Assembly: GCA_031263725.1 (NCBI GenBank)
Contig: JAISFF010000007.1
Coordinates: forward strand, 18,522-82,521
Direction of reading: 5' to 3'
Source: Lysobacteraceae bacterium
GTDB taxonomy: Bacteria; Pseudomonadota; Gammaproteobacteria; Xanthomonadales; Xanthomonadaceae
DNA length: 64,000 nucleotides
The notes under the pieces were generated by a model, which worked only from the letters and a program-made list of their open reading frames with translations, was not told the origin of the DNA and did no database searches. The translations under genes and the position numbers were made by a program. Of this stretch, positions 27,626-37,677 are shown piece after piece; within the stretch, counting starts at the first letter, position 1; each line of letters begins with the position of its first letter.

Positions 27626-28345
27626 TCAGATTTCCTCGTGCAGACCGCATTCGCGCTTGAGGCCGAAGAAGCGGGTGTCTTCTTCGCGCATGCCCGGTTG
27701 CCAGCGCTGGGTGGTATGCACGTCGCCGATGGAGACATAGCCCTGTTCCCATAACGGGTGATAGGGCAGATCGTGCTGCTTGAGGTAGCGCCATACATCC
27801 CGATCGCTCCAGTCGGCGATCGGATTAACCTTGTAGCGGCCATCGCGCCATTGCAGGACAGGCGTTTGCATGCGGCTTTCCGACTGCGAGCGGCGCAGGC
27901 CGGTGAACCAGGTGCCGATGCCCAATTCCGCCAGCGCCCGGCGCATCGGTTCGACCTTGTGCAACCGGTTGTATTGTTCGATCCCGCCCAGTCCCTGTTC
28001 CCACAAGCGGCCGTGACGCGCCTCCAGCCAGGCCGCGCTGAGCGCCGGGCGGAACACTTTCAGGTTCAGGCGCAGGCGCGCGGTCAGTTCGTCGGCGAAG
28101 CGGTAGGTCGCGGGAAACAGGTAGCCGGTATCGATCAGGATGACCGGAATATCGGGTTGTTGTTGCGTGAGCAGGTGCAGCGCCAGCGCCGATTGGGCGC
28201 CGAAACTGGTGGTCAGCGCCGCTGCCGCCGGCGCATGGCGCAATGCCCATGCGATTCGCTGCCCGGCGTCGAGCCGCTCCAGTTCGATGGCGAGCGCTTC
28301 GGTGTTTTCCGGCGACAGGTCGATATCGGATACGGCCCCGTTCAT
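27626..28345 (-). CDS. cysH: phosphoadenylyl-sulfate reductase CysH
   Basis: 239 residues. The PP-loop ATP-type fold has [15 protein letters not shown] near the N-terminus and [13 protein letters not shown]. The catalytic cysteine is in the C-terminal ECGLHEEI. The paired CC motifs that bind a 4Fe-4S cluster in APS reductases are absent, so PAPS is the expected substrate, consistent with the CysC kinase domain encoded nearby. Its start overlaps the cysI stop (ATGA). Confidence 0.94.
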   Translation of the reverse strand: MNGAVSDIDLSPENTEALAIELERLDAGQRIAWALRHAPAAAALTTSFGAQSALALHLLTQQQPDIPVILIDTGYLFPATYRFADELTARLRLNLKVFRPALSAAWLEARHGRLWEQGLGGIEQYNRLHKVEPMRRALAELGIGTWFTGLRRSQSESRMQTPVLQWRDGRYKVNPIADWSDRDVWRYLKQHDLPYHPLWEQGYVSIGDVHTTQRWQPGMREEDTRFFGLKRECGLHEEI

Positions 28346-30048
28346 GGCCGAAGCTCCACGGGAATGACGCGGTGCGTCGGATAAGGCGGCAGTTCGATTT
28401 CACCGCTGCGGTGCAGGTAATCGCCGAAGTCCTCGTTTTCCTCACGCTCGCGGGCATAGCGGCCCAGCAGCGTGTCCAGCGTCCGCAGGATTTCGGTTTC
28501 GTCGATGTTTTCCCGGTACAGCGTATTGAGGCGCTGTCCGCGCTGGTCGCCGCCGAGCATCAGGTTGTAGCGTCCGGGTGCCTTGCCGACCAGGGCGATC
28601 TCGGCCAGATAGGGGCGCGAACAGCCATTGGGGCAGCCGGAAATGCGCAGCAGGATCGGGGTTTCGGCCAAGCCGTGCTTCTGCAGGATCGGTTGCAGGA
28701 GATCGAGAAAATCGGGCAGGTAGCGCTCGGCCTCGGCCATCGCCAGGGCGCAGGTGGGCAGGGCGACGCAGGCCATCGCGGCGCGCGCCAGCGCGGTCGG
28801 CGCGGCGTTGCCGGTATCCAGCCGATATCGTTGCACCAGCGATTCGATCGTCGGCTTCCGGGCATCGGAAATGCCGGCGATGACGAGATTCTGATTCGGC
28901 GTCAGCCGGAATTCGCCATCGAGGATGCGCGCGATCTCGCGCAGGCCGCTGAGATGCGGCGTGCCGGGACGGTCGGCCAAGCGGCCCGCCGACAGCGACA
29001 GCGTCAGATGCCAGCGGCCGTCCTGTCCCTGCGTCCAGCCGAAGCGGTCGCCGTTGTGGTCGAAACGGAACGGGCGCGGCGTTTGCAGCGCGATCCCGGA
29101 GCGGCGCTCAATCTCGCCGCGAATGCAATCCAGGCCGCGATCGTCGATGGTGTATTTGAAACGTGCGCGTTTGCGTTGCTCGCGGTTGCCGTAATCCCGC
29201 TGTGTCGTGACCACGGCGGTGGCGACATCAAGCAATTGGTCGCGATGGATGAAACCGGCCACATCGGCCACGCGCGGCCAGGTTTCGGCATCGCCGTGGC
29301 TGGCGCCCATGCCGCCGCCCAGGCTGAGGTTGTAGCCGACGATTTCGCCCTGCGCGTCGGTGATGCCGACGAAACCGAGATCGTTGGCGAATACATCGAC
29401 ATCGTTCAGCGGCGGCAGCGCGAAGCCGATCTTGAATTTGCGCGGCAGATAGCGCTCGCCGTAGATCGGTTCCGGCTCCTCGCCGCTGCCGCCGACCCGT
29501 TCCTCGTCCAGCCAGATTTCGTAATAGGCGCGGGTATTGGGCAGCAGGTGCTCGGACAGGCGCGCCGCGTCCGCGTACAGCATGGCATGCGCCGAGGACA
29601 GCAGCGGATTGGCGGCGACCTGGACATTGCGGTTGACATCGCCGCAGGCGGCCAGCGTATCGATCATGGCGGCGTTGATCGCCTGCATCGTCACCTTCAG
29701 CTCGCGCTTGATGACGCCGTGGAACTGGATCGCCTGACGCGTGGTGACGCGCAGCGAATGATTGCCGTAGGTGGTGGCGATCGCATCCAGCTTCAGCCAT
29801 TGTCCGGGACTGATGACGCCGCCCGGCGTGCGGGTGCGAATCATGAATTGATAGGCGGGCTCCAGCTTCTGCCGGCGCCGCTCGTCGCGCAGATCACGGT
29901 CGTCCTGCTGATAGCTGCCGTGGTACTTGATCAGGGTCTGGTCGTCCTCGGCCAGTGCTCCGGTCACGGGGTTGGCGAGGCTTTGCAGCAGGCTGCCGCG
30001 CAAGCGGCGGCTGTCGGATTTGATGTCTTCGACGGAATGCGTGCTCAT
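28342..30048 (-). CDS. cysI: sulfite reductase (NADPH) hemoprotein beta-component CysI
   Basis: 568 residues. Two ferredoxin-like/sulfite-reductase repeats are visible. Sirohaem/4Fe-4S ligation comes from the C-terminal cysteines in [14 protein letters not shown] and [12 protein letters not shown], spaced as in E. coli CysI. Reduction of sulfite to sulfide is the role, with electrons from CysJ. It is the second gene of cysJ-cysI-cysH-cysG, 21 bp after cysJ, overlapping cysH by four bases. Confidence 0.96.
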   Translation of the reverse strand: MSTHSVEDIKSDSRRLRGSLLQSLANPVTGALAEDDQTLIKYHGSYQQDDRDLRDERRRQKLEPAYQFMIRTRTPGGVISPGQWLKLDAIATTYGNHSLRVTTRQAIQFHGVIKRELKVTMQAINAAMIDTLAACGDVNRNVQVAANPLLSSAHAMLYADAARLSEHLLPNTRAYYEIWLDEERVGGSGEEPEPIYGERYLPRKFKIGFALPPLNDVDVFANDLGFVGITDAQGEIVGYNLSLGGGMGASHGDAETWPRVADVAGFIHRDQLLDVATAVVTTQRDYGNREQRKRARFKYTIDDRGLDCIRGEIERRSGIALQTPRPFRFDHNGDRFGWTQGQDGRWHLTLSLSAGRLADRPGTPHLSGLREIARILDGEFRLTPNQNLVIAGISDARKPTIESLVQRYRLDTGNAAPTALARAAMACVALPTCALAMAEAERYLPDFLDLLQPILQKHGLAETPILLRISGCPNGCSRPYLAEIALVGKAPGRYNLMLGGDQRGQRLNTLYRENIDETEILRTLDTLLGRYAREREENEDFGDYLHRSGEIELPPYPTHRVIPVELRP

Positions 30049-30069
30049 GGCGATGTTGGCGGCAAGGTC

Positions 30070-31929
30070 TCAGTAGACATCGCGGCTGTAGCGTCCTCCG
30101 GATTGCAGGTCGGTGAGATAGGCCGAGGCGTCTTCCTGGTCGAGCGCGCCGTGCTCGGCGACGATGTCGCGCAGCGCCGCGTGCACGTCCTTGCTCATGG
30201 CGATGCCGCCGCAGACATAGAGATGCGCGCCGTTCCGCAGCCAGTCGAACAGCTCGCGTCCCCGTTCGCGCAGCCGGTGCTGGATGTAGATCTTGTCCGC
30301 CTGGTCGCGCGAGAACGCGAGATCCAGGCGATGCAGTTCGCCGCGTTGCAGCGCCTGCTGCCATTCGCGCTGATACAGGAAATCGCTGTTGAAATGCTGG
30401 GCGCCGAAGCACAGCCAGTTGCGGCCGGACGCGCCGGTTTCCGCGCGCTCCTGGACGAAAGCCCGGAACGGCGCCACGCCGGTGCCGGGGCCGATCATGA
30501 TGATGTCGCGTCCGGTATCGGACGGAACCCGGAAACGCTCGTTGCGGTGCAGAAAGACTGGAACCTCGCCGCCTTCGCCGATCTGCGCGAGATAGTGGCT
30601 GGCGGCTCCCGCATGCGCGCGGCCGAAGGCCTCGTATTGCAGGATGTCCACGGTCAGGTGGGCTTCGTCTCCGACCCGTTTGCGGCTGGAGGCGATCGAA
30701 TACAGCCGGGCCGTGACGGGACGCAGCGACGCTACGAACGCATCCGCGCTCCAGTCCACCGGCCAGTGTTGCAGCAGGTCGATCAACTGGTGGGTATTGA
30801 ACAGTCTGGCCAGATCGGCGCTGCGTCCCGGTTCGAGCAGTTGCGCCAGATCGCCCGCGCCGCGTTCGATATGGGCGGCCAGGAACGGGCGGGAAAGCCG
30901 GGTCAGCTCGCGATGCGCGGCCAGCCATTCGCGCAATGGCCGGCTTGCGCCTTCATGGGATACCTCGGCGTCGCCGGACAGCGACAGGCTATCCAGCGTG
31001 GCATCCACCAGCGCGTCGGAATTGCGATGCACGATACCCAGTGCATCGCCGGGCTCGTAGCGGATATCGCTGCCTTCGAGCGCAAGCTCGATGTGCCGGA
31101 TATGTTTGTCCGGTTGGGCGTATTCCGCATATGCCGGGCCTTTGAAGTCGCGGCCGCTGATACGCTGGTTCGCGATGACCTCGGCCCGGAACGGCGACGC
31201 CGGCGTATGGGTCGAGCTGGCCGATACCGCCGGTGGGATAGGGGTCGGCGTTTCCGCCGCGGGGCCGGAAGTCTTGCCGTGATGCCCGGCTTGCTCCAGT
31301 GCGCTGGCGCGCCAAGGGCCGGCCACGCTTGCGATATCCAGGTCGGCCTCGCCGGCATCGAAAAGGCGCTGTGCGCCGAGTTCGGCCAGACGTGCATCCA
31401 GACGGCGACCGATGCCGCAGAAATCGGCGTAGCTCGAATCGCCCAATCCCAGAACCGCATATTTCAGTTCGGGCAGCTTCGGTGCGCGGCGACCGTCGAG
31501 GTATTCGATCAGGCCGATGGCATCGTCGGGTGGATCGCCTTCGCCCTGCGTGCTGATGACCACATAGAGCAGGCGTTCCTGAACCAGCTCGCGGGTCGGG
31601 TAGACATCGGCCCGCACGAGGCGCGCCGACAGCCCAGCGGCCCGCAGGTCGGCGAAAAGCGATTCGGCGACCTTGCGGGCATTGCCGGTCTGGCTGCCGT
31701 AGACCACCGTGACCTGGTTCGAGTCTGCGGTTGGCGCGGATGCTCCGGCATCGATGATCGGTCCAGCGCCGCCGCGTCGGGCGATGCCGGCCAGATAGCC
31801 GGACAGCCACCACAGATGCGAATTGTCCAGTTCCTGCGTCAGTCGCAATACCAGATCCGATTGCTCCCTGGTCAAGGGTGAAGGCAGTGTGATGGACGGG
31901 TCGGCGAGCATCTGCGGCGATTCGTTCAT
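30070..31929 (-). CDS. cysJ: sulfite reductase (NADPH) flavoprotein alpha-component CysJ
   Basis: 619 residues. The N-terminal flavodoxin domain begins with VVYGSQTGNARK (FMN phosphate loop), and ISTQGEGDPPDDA is the second FMN loop. The FAD domain has RLYSIASS, and the NADPH domain has MIGPGTGVAPFRAFVQER and a C-terminal DVY end. The ATG at 31929 gives MNESPQM. The first gene of the minus-strand cys arm, divergent from the TSUP exporter across a 136-bp region that should hold both promoters. Confidence 0.96.
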   Translation of the reverse strand: MNESPQMLADPSITLPSPLTREQSDLVLRLTQELDNSHLWWLSGYLAGIARRGGAGPIIDAGASAPTADSNQVTVVYGSQTGNARKVAESLFADLRAAGLSARLVRADVYPTRELVQERLLYVVISTQGEGDPPDDAIGLIEYLDGRRAPKLPELKYAVLGLGDSSYADFCGIGRRLDARLAELGAQRLFDAGEADLDIASVAGPWRASALEQAGHHGKTSGPAAETPTPIPPAVSASSTHTPASPFRAEVIANQRISGRDFKGPAYAEYAQPDKHIRHIELALEGSDIRYEPGDALGIVHRNSDALVDATLDSLSLSGDAEVSHEGASRPLREWLAAHRELTRLSRPFLAAHIERGAGDLAQLLEPGRSADLARLFNTHQLIDLLQHWPVDWSADAFVASLRPVTARLYSIASSRKRVGDEAHLTVDILQYEAFGRAHAGAASHYLAQIGEGGEVPVFLHRNERFRVPSDTGRDIIMIGPGTGVAPFRAFVQERAETGASGRNWLCFGAQHFNSDFLYQREWQQALQRGELHRLDLAFSRDQADKIYIQHRLRERGRELFDWLRNGAHLYVCGGIAMSKDVHAALRDIVAEHGALDQEDASAYLTDLQSGGRYSRDVY

Positions 31930-32065
31930 TGCTATCGAGGGTCGCAGGGTAAGGACAGGTGACGATGGCGAAAAATGAAAAGCGATTATCTGGGTATGCG
32001 GTTTGCTCATTTCCATTGCAGCGGGGAACGTCCGGATACTACGCCGTCCAATTCTCGGAATCCTC

Positions 32066-32818
32066 ATGCATATACCCCCGGAGCTTATTGGGTTCATCGC
32101 CATCGGATTCGGCGCGCAACTGGTCGATGGCGCACTGGGCATGGCCTATGGCGTAACCGCATCCAGCATGTTGCTCGGGCTCGGGATTCCACCCGCCACC
32201 ACCAGTGCCACCGTGCATGCGGCCGAGTGTTTCACCACCGGTGCATCGCTGGCCTCGCATCACCTGCTGGGCAATATCGACCGCGGGCTGTTCTGGCGGC
32301 TGCTGATTCCCGGCGTGATCGGCGCCGCCGTGGGCGCCTACATGCTGGGACAACTGCCGGGCGAGAAACTCAAACCGTGGATCGCCAGCTATCTGCTGTT
32401 GCTGGGATTGGTCATCCTGTTCAAGGCCATCCGCAAGCACCAACCCAGGCTGGCGATTTCCAAAGTACGCTCACTGGGCTTCGTTGGCGCGCTGGTGGAC
32501 ACGATGGGCGGCGGCGGCTGGGGACCGGTGGTGACCAGCAGTCTGCTGGCGCGCGGCAACGATCCGCGCCGCACCATCGGCACCGTCAATGCGGTCGAGT
32601 TCTTCGTCACGCTGACTGCATCCATCGTATTCCTGGCGACGCTCGGCCTGGACCACTGGCACATCATCGTCGGCCTGGCCATAGGCGGCGTGCTCGCCGC
32701 GCCGCTGGGCGCCTGGTTCATCCGCTGGGTCAAGCCGAGGCCGCTGTTGATCGCGGTCGGAATACTGGTCGTCGGCCTTAGCATCCGCACCCTGTTGATC
32801 CATTTCGGAGTCATTTGA
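32066..32818 (+). CDS. TSUP family sulfite/sulfonate exporter (TauE/SafE)
   Basis: 250 residues with about eight transmembrane helices in two TSUP repeats. The repeat signature appears as LVDGALGMAYGVTASSMLLGLGI in the first half and LVDTMGGGGWGPV in the second. The position, four bases ahead of cysD and divergent from cysJIH, suggests handling of sulfite, sulfate or another sulfur anion during assimilation. Export of excess toxic sulfite is one model and uptake is another; no dedicated sulfate ABC permease lies in the window. The ATG at 32066 is preceded by no strong ribosome site. Confidence 0.85.
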   Translation: MHIPPELIGFIAIGFGAQLVDGALGMAYGVTASSMLLGLGIPPATTSATVHAAECFTTGASLASHHLLGNIDRGLFWRLLIPGVIGAAVGAYMLGQLPGEKLKPWIASYLLLLGLVILFKAIRKHQPRLAISKVRSLGFVGALVDTMGGGGWGPVVTSSLLARGNDPRRTIGTVNAVEFFVTLTASIVFLATLGLDHWHIIVGLAIGGVLAAPLGAWFIRWVKPRPLLIAVGILVVGLSIRTLLIHFGVI

Positions 32819-32821
32819 TCC

Positions 32822-33808
32822 ATGGATACCGTTCTTGGCCAGTCTTGCCTGGACGCACCGGCGCTGCCATTGCCGCCGCCGCGGCCGGCATTCCGTCCGG
32901 CGGTGGCGCCGGCACTGTCGCATCTCGATCGTCTGGAAGCGGAGAGCCTGCATATCCTGCGCGAGGTCGCCGCCGAGTTCCGCAATCCGGTGATGCTCTA
33001 TTCGGTTGGCAAGGACAGTTCGGTATTGCTGCACCTGCTGACCAAGGCATTCGCGCCGGCGCGACCGCCGATATCGCTGCTGCATGTGGACACGCGCTGG
33101 AAGTTCCGCGAGATGATCGCGTTTCGGGATCGTCGCGCCGCTGAAACCGGCGTCGATCTGCGCGCGCATATCAATCCGGACGGCATCGCCCGCAATATCG
33201 GGCCGTTCACCCATGGCGCGGTGATGCATACCGATGTGATGAAAACGCAGGGCCTGAAACAGGCGCTGGAAAAATGGAAATTCGATGCGGCCATCGGCGG
33301 CGCGCGCCGCGACGAGGAAAAATCGCGCGCCAAGGAACGCGTGTTTTCGTTCCGCAACGCGAAGCACCAGTGGGAGCCCAAGCGGCAGCGTCCCGAACTG
33401 TGGAATCTGTACAACGCGCATATCCACTCCGGCGAAAGCGTGCGGGTGTTTCCGCTGTCGAACTGGACCGAGCTGGATATCTGGCTCTACATCTATCGGG
33501 AAAGCATTCCCGTGGTGCCGTTGTACTTCGCCGCCGAGCGGCCCGTGGTCGAGCGCGACGGTGCCTTGATCATGGTCGATGACGAGCGTCTGCCGCTGCG
33601 CGATGGCGAGAAGCCGCAAATGCGCAAGGTCAGATTCCGCACGCTGGGTTGCTATCCGCTGACCGGCGCCATCGAGTCGGAAGCCGATACGCTGGAGAAG
33701 ATCATCGCCGAGACCCTGGTCGCGACCAGTTCCGAACGCCAGGGGCGGGTGATCGATCACGATCCGGGCGCATCGATGGAGAAGAAAAAACGGGAAGGCT
33801 ATTTCTGA
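32822..33808 (+). CDS. cysD: sulfate adenylyltransferase subunit 2 CysD
   Basis: 328 residues. The PP-loop is [46 protein letters not shown] and the C-terminal [12 protein letters not shown] are CysD blocks. About 25 Pro/Ala-rich residues precede the usual N-terminus ([11 protein letters not shown]), making it longer than E. coli CysD at 302 residues. A start closer to that point is possible but no internal ATG fits well. With CysN it makes APS from ATP and sulfate. It starts 3 bp after the TSUP gene. Confidence 0.95.
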   Translation: MDTVLGQSCLDAPALPLPPPRPAFRPAVAPALSHLDRLEAESLHILREVAAEFRNPVMLYSVGKDSSVLLHLLTKAFAPARPPISLLHVDTRWKFREMIAFRDRRAAETGVDLRAHINPDGIARNIGPFTHGAVMHTDVMKTQGLKQALEKWKFDAAIGGARRDEEKSRAKERVFSFRNAKHQWEPKRQRPELWNLYNAHIHSGESVRVFPLSNWTELDIWLYIYRESIPVVPLYFAAERPVVERDGALIMVDDERLPLRDGEKPQMRKVRFRTLGCYPLTGAIESEADTLEKIIAETLVATSSERQGRVIDHDPGASMEKKKREGYF

Positions 33809-33943
33809 TGCCGGTTCTTCGCGCACATGCCGCCATCCCGATGGAGTGGGTGGCGGTTTCCGGTTTTTCACGATTTCCAGGGCTTGTCTCCGCGGGCCGC
33901 ATCACCCTGTCGCCCAATGTCTGATCAGCCGGGGAGCACGCCA

Positions 33944-35818
33944 ATGAACGCGGTCGCCGATATCGCCGATTACCTCAAGCGCCATGAATCCAAACCGTTG
34001 CTGCGTTTCATCAGCTGCGGCAGCGTGGACGACGGCAAGAGCACCCTGATCGGAAGATTGCTTTACGACAGCAAGTGCCTGTTCGACGACCAGCTCGCGA
34101 CGTTGGCATCGGACAGCCGCCGCCACGGCACCCAGGGCGAGAACATCGACTACGCCTTGCTGCTGGACGGTCTGGCGGCGGAACGGGAGCAGGGCATCAC
34201 CATCGATGTCGCATACCGCTATTTCGATACCGACGAACGCAAATTCATCGTGGCCGATTGCCCGGGGCACGAGCAGTACACCCGCAACATGGTGACCGGC
34301 GCCTCCACGGCGGATTTGGCGGTGGTACTGGTGGATGCGCGCAAAGGCCTGGCGGTCCAGACCCGGCGGCACAGCTTCATTCTCGGCCTGCTGGGAATCC
34401 GCCGCATCGTGCTGGCGGTGAACAAGATGGATCTGGTCGGATTCGATCAATCGGTGTTCGAAGATATCGCCGCGGGTTATCTCGAACTGGTGCGGCCGTG
34501 GGGCATCGAGCAAGTGCAGTGCATCCCGGTCTCGGCGCTGGAGGGCGACAACCTGTCCACGCGCTCGCAGCGCACCCCCTGGTACGACGGCCCCGGCCTG
34601 CTGGAATATCTGGAAACGGTTCCGGTCGACGATCGGGATTCACGGGCCGGCCTGCGTATGCCAGTGCAATGGGTCAACCGGCCGGACCAGAATTTCCGCG
34701 GCTTCGCCGGTACCATCGCCACGGGTGAAGTGCGACCGGGCGATCCGGTCATGGTGCTGCCTTCCGCGCACCGCTCGACCGTGGCCCGCGTTCTCGATGC
34801 GGGAGTCGACTGCGCGGCCGCACGTGCCGGTCAGGCTGTCACCTTGACCCTGACCGACGAGATCGACATCGGTCGCGGCGATGTCATCGTGGCTGCCAAT
34901 GATCCGCCGCAGGTCGCCGACCATTTCGCCGCGCATGTGCTGTGGATGGATGCGAACGCGCTGCTGCCCGGGCGGCCGTATTGGCTGAAGATCGGTGCGC
35001 GCACGGTATCGGCGACGATCCGGGCCATCCAGTACCGCATCGATGTCAACACCCAGCAGCGGAGCGATGCTTCGCGCCTCGAAATGAACGAGGTAGGGTA
35101 TTGCGAGCTGGAACTGGACCATCCGATCGCGTTCGAGCGCTATGCGGAAAGTCGCGCGCTGGGAGGATTCATCCTGATCGACCGGGAGGAACACGCCACG
35201 GTGGCGGCCGGGACTCTCGACAGGGCGCTGACGCCCGATCGCGATGTGCGACGGCAGCCGCTGGATGTCGATCAGGTTGCGCGGGCGCGGATCAAGGGAC
35301 AGACGCCCAGAGTGCTGTGGTTCACGGGCCTGTCCGGGGCCGGCAAGTCGACGCTGGCCAATCGTGTGGACCGGCAACTGTTCGCACGCGGATACCACAC
35401 CTTTCTTCTTGATGGCGACAACCTGCGTCGTGGACTCAACCGGGATCTCGGCTTCTCCGATGCAGACCGCGTGGAGAACATCCGCCGCGTCGCGGAAGTG
35501 GCGCGATTGATGGTCGATGCGGGCCTGATCGTGCTGGTGTGCCTGATATCCCCATTCCGCGCCGATCGCGCGTTGGCGCGCAGCCGCTTCGAGCCGGGCG
35601 AATTCGTCGAGGTGCATGTCGATGCGCCGTTGGCCGTCGCCGAAGCGCGCGATGTGAAGGGCCTCTATCGCAAGGCGCGGGCAGGACAGATAACGCATTT
35701 CACCGGCATCGACTCGGCTTATGAAGCGCCGACCAACCCGGAACTTCACCTGCGGACCGATTCCGATACGGTGGAAGGCCTGACCCAGCGCGTGCTGGAC
35801 TATCTGCAACTCAAATGA
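33944..35818 (+). CDS. cysNC: bifunctional sulfate adenylyltransferase subunit 1 / APS kinase CysNC
   Basis: 624 residues. The N-terminal CysN GTPase (about 1-430) has [17 protein letters not shown] (G1), [12 protein letters not shown] (G3) and NKMD (G4). The C-terminal CysC kinase (about 445-624) has [14 protein letters not shown] (Walker A) and [13 protein letters not shown], the region of the phosphoserine loop. The fusion channels APS to PAPS and matches the CysH type. The ATG at 33944 is preferred, since GGGGAG lies seven bases upstream; an earlier ATG at 33917 has no ribosome site. It lies 135 bp after cysD. Confidence 0.95.
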   Translation: MNAVADIADYLKRHESKPLLRFISCGSVDDGKSTLIGRLLYDSKCLFDDQLATLASDSRRHGTQGENIDYALLLDGLAAEREQGITIDVAYRYFDTDERKFIVADCPGHEQYTRNMVTGASTADLAVVLVDARKGLAVQTRRHSFILGLLGIRRIVLAVNKMDLVGFDQSVFEDIAAGYLELVRPWGIEQVQCIPVSALEGDNLSTRSQRTPWYDGPGLLEYLETVPVDDRDSRAGLRMPVQWVNRPDQNFRGFAGTIATGEVRPGDPVMVLPSAHRSTVARVLDAGVDCAAARAGQAVTLTLTDEIDIGRGDVIVAANDPPQVADHFAAHVLWMDANALLPGRPYWLKIGARTVSATIRAIQYRIDVNTQQRSDASRLEMNEVGYCELELDHPIAFERYAESRALGGFILIDREEHATVAAGTLDRALTPDRDVRRQPLDVDQVARARIKGQTPRVLWFTGLSGAGKSTLANRVDRQLFARGYHTFLLDGDNLRRGLNRDLGFSDADRVENIRRVAEVARLMVDAGLIVLVCLISPFRADRALARSRFEPGEFVEVHVDAPLAVAEARDVKGLYRKARAGQITHFTGIDSAYEAPTNPELHLRTDSDTVEGLTQRVLDYLQLK

Positions 35819-35949
35819 GAACGGCCGCACGGCGGACATGCGGCGACCTGGACGACCTGAATCGGGTACGCCCAGCTCCGGGCTTTCATTTTAATTCAAC
35901 GAAATCAACATGTTATTAGGATGATGGAAGTCGTTCTCTGTTCCTGTTT

Positions 35950-35970
35950 GACAGCAATTCTCATTTGTAA
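35950..35970 (-). promoter_or_regulatory. possible Fur-type site upstream of bfd
   Basis: The minus-strand sequence AAATGAGAATTGC, about 50 bp upstream of bfd, resembles half of a Fur box (repeats of GATAAT/GAGAAT). Bfd genes are often induced by iron starvation through Fur. The match is partial, so this is a suggestion only. Confidence 0.3.
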
Positions 35971-36018
35971 TTGAATGTCATCGGGCACTTTCGCCCGGTT
36001 CGATCGATCGTCACTGCC

Positions 36019-36231
36019 ATGTACGTATGCATCTGCAACGGGGTCACTGACAAACATATCCGTACGGCCGCCGGCGAAGGCTGCCGCAGCGTCGCTGAAC
36101 TGACCATGCGGACCGGCTGTGGATCCAATTGCGGCAGCTGCCTGGAGTACGCCGCATCGATGCTGGCCGAAGCGCATGCACAGCGGGAACAGAGCCTGCC
36201 ATTCGCCATCCTGTCGGCATCGGCGGCCTGA
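36019..36231 (+). CDS. bfd: bacterioferritin-associated ferredoxin Bfd
   Basis: 70 residues. The four cysteines of the [2Fe-2S] site lie in CICNG near the N-terminus and in CGSNCGSC, the BFD-fold spacing. Bfd docks on bacterioferritin at the haem and donates electrons to release stored iron. Two bacterioferritin genes follow 0.8 and 1.4 kb downstream on the same strand, separated by a decayed region. The ATG at 36019 matches the family N-terminus MYVCICNGV. Confidence 0.93.
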   Translation: MYVCICNGVTDKHIRTAAGEGCRSVAELTMRTGCGSNCGSCLEYAASMLAEAHAQREQSLPFAILSASAA

Positions 36232-36365
36232 AACGGTTCAGAGAGGAAAACTGGATTTCCTTCTAATATATTGAATAATAACAACATTTTTGAATGAATC
36301 ATTTGGATTTTCCGGGATGTCCGGGAATCCATACCTCCGTTCTGCGTGAGGACCTCTTCCCCGGA

Positions 36366-36700
36366 TCATTTGCGGATCATCGATGGATCACCCCATGGTG
36401 GCCCACCCTGGGTCGGGTCGTCCGGTTCCTTCTGCTGGGCCAGTGGCCGTTCCTGTTCCTGCTGTCGCTCCAGTTCGCGGTTGACGCTGGCCAGTTGCTG
36501 GAAACTCTCCTGCTCGGGAGTGGCGACCGCTTGGGCCGTGGGCAGCACGGCACGCTGCATGTCCAATGCCCCCATCCCGCCCTGCACGGCGAAGATGTGC
36601 GGGTTCGCCTCGGCGGGGCGTGCGGCCGAAGGCCGCATCGAGCTTATGGACACCATTCAGGCGCTGTGTGATCTGGGTGACGCGGGTCATCGCCAGCGAG
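36366..36700 (-). pseudogene. decayed XVIPCD (type IV effector C-terminal domain), copy 1
   Basis: The minus strand holds pieces of an XVIPCD, the C-terminal signal domain of Xanthomonadales T4SS effectors, spread over three frames. AGDDPRHPDH is near 36700, LNGVHKLDAAFGRTP follows after a one-base frameshift near 36670, then AEANPHIFAVQGG, DMQRAVLPTAQAV and TPEQESFQQL. The glutamine-rich tail is NRELERQQEQERP. Roughly 25 codons between GRTP and the ANPHIFAVQGG strand are missing. No intact toxin domain or immunity lipoprotein is visible upstream. The rest of 36232-37072 holds no other gene that I can support. Identification rests on motif recall, not on an alignment. Confidence 0.6.
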
Positions 36701-37072
36701 CGGCGGGGCCGAGGCCATCGGGCCGGAAATTTCCTCTTGCATCTTTTCGCGCAAAGGCGACGACCGACTCGGCTTCTGATTCTGGACTTGGCCGGCTTCC
36801 ACTCCGGAGGGCATGGCGGCAAGCGATACCTCTACGGCGGCGTCATGCTCGGCCATTCGCCGTTCATGGGGCCGCCCGCGCATTCCCTTGGGCTTGCCGC
36901 CATCGCCGTTCAGGAGGCCCGGTTCCCGGCCCAGCCGTTCCCTTGGCTTTTCTGCACGGATGGCGAGCCAGGCTGAAATCGGTATACCAACGAATACGAT
37001 TCGCATTTCGCCACTGGCTCGCGCGAGCCGGTAGAGTAGCGTCCATCGTTACGCCACATCCAAGGACAAGCA

Positions 37073-37546
37073 ATGCAAGGTGACCGCAAAGTCATTGAGT
37101 ATCTCAACAAGGTTCTCTATCACGAATTGACCGCCATCAACCAGTACTATCTCCACGGCAAGATGCTCAAGAACTGGGGACTGGAAGAGCTGGCCAAGCA
37201 TGTGGTCAAGGCTTCGATCAGCGAGATGAAATATGCCGGCGAAGTGACGGAACGCATCCTGTTCCTGGAAGGGTTGCCGAACTACCAGTTGCTCGGCAAG
37301 CTGCGTATCGGCGAAACCCCCCGTGAAATCTTCGGTTGCGATCTGGCCCTGCAAAGGGACGATGCCGTGCCGTTGCTGCGTGAAGCGATCGCCTACGCCA
37401 ACTCGGTCAGGGACTATGTCAGCCGCGAGCTGATGGTGCGCATTCTGGACGACAATGAAGAACACATCGACTGGCTGGAAACGCAGCTGGATCTGATGGG
37501 CCGCGTCGGCGAGCAGAATTATCTGCAGACCAAGATGGAAGACTGA
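37073..37546 (+). CDS. bfr: bacterioferritin subunit, haem-binding but ferroxidase-deficient type
   Basis: 157 residues collinear with E. coli Bfr. The haem-ligand methionine M52 is kept (SISEMKYAG). Of the six diiron ferroxidase ligands, E18, E51 and H130 remain, but H54 is Tyr, E94 is Gln (DLALQRD) and E127 is Asn (DDNEEHIDW). The subunit should therefore bind haem at dimer interfaces but not oxidise iron well. It is followed 131 bp later by a second subunit with the opposite pattern, which suggests a mixed 24-mer. It has an AAGGA ribosome site. The cage stores iron, and bfd lies upstream. Confidence 0.93.
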   Translation: MQGDRKVIEYLNKVLYHELTAINQYYLHGKMLKNWGLEELAKHVVKASISEMKYAGEVTERILFLEGLPNYQLLGKLRIGETPREIFGCDLALQRDDAVPLLREAIAYANSVRDYVSRELMVRILDDNEEHIDWLETQLDLMGRVGEQNYLQTKMED

Positions 37547-37677
37547 GTGCGACCGCTCGTCCCGGCGAGCGAGCCGAAGTCGACATCTTCCGCAACATCA
37601 CGGTTCCTTCCGCCATACCGAACACAACCTGTTCCATCTTCCCTAATCCGGTCTCGGTTCCACTTGGAGTAATGCCG

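Noticed and set aside
28243..31881. Very long plus-strand open frame (1212 codons) across cysH, cysI and cysJ
   Set aside because: It is the antisense shadow of three overlapping high-GC genes with clear catalytic motifs on the minus strand. Its His/Arg/Gln-rich composition is typical of such shadows.
36346..37083. Plus-strand frame of 245 codons between bfd and bfr
   Set aside because: The minus strand of the same stretch carries XVIPCD motifs in order; the plus frame has only Arg/Ser/Ala-rich shadow composition.
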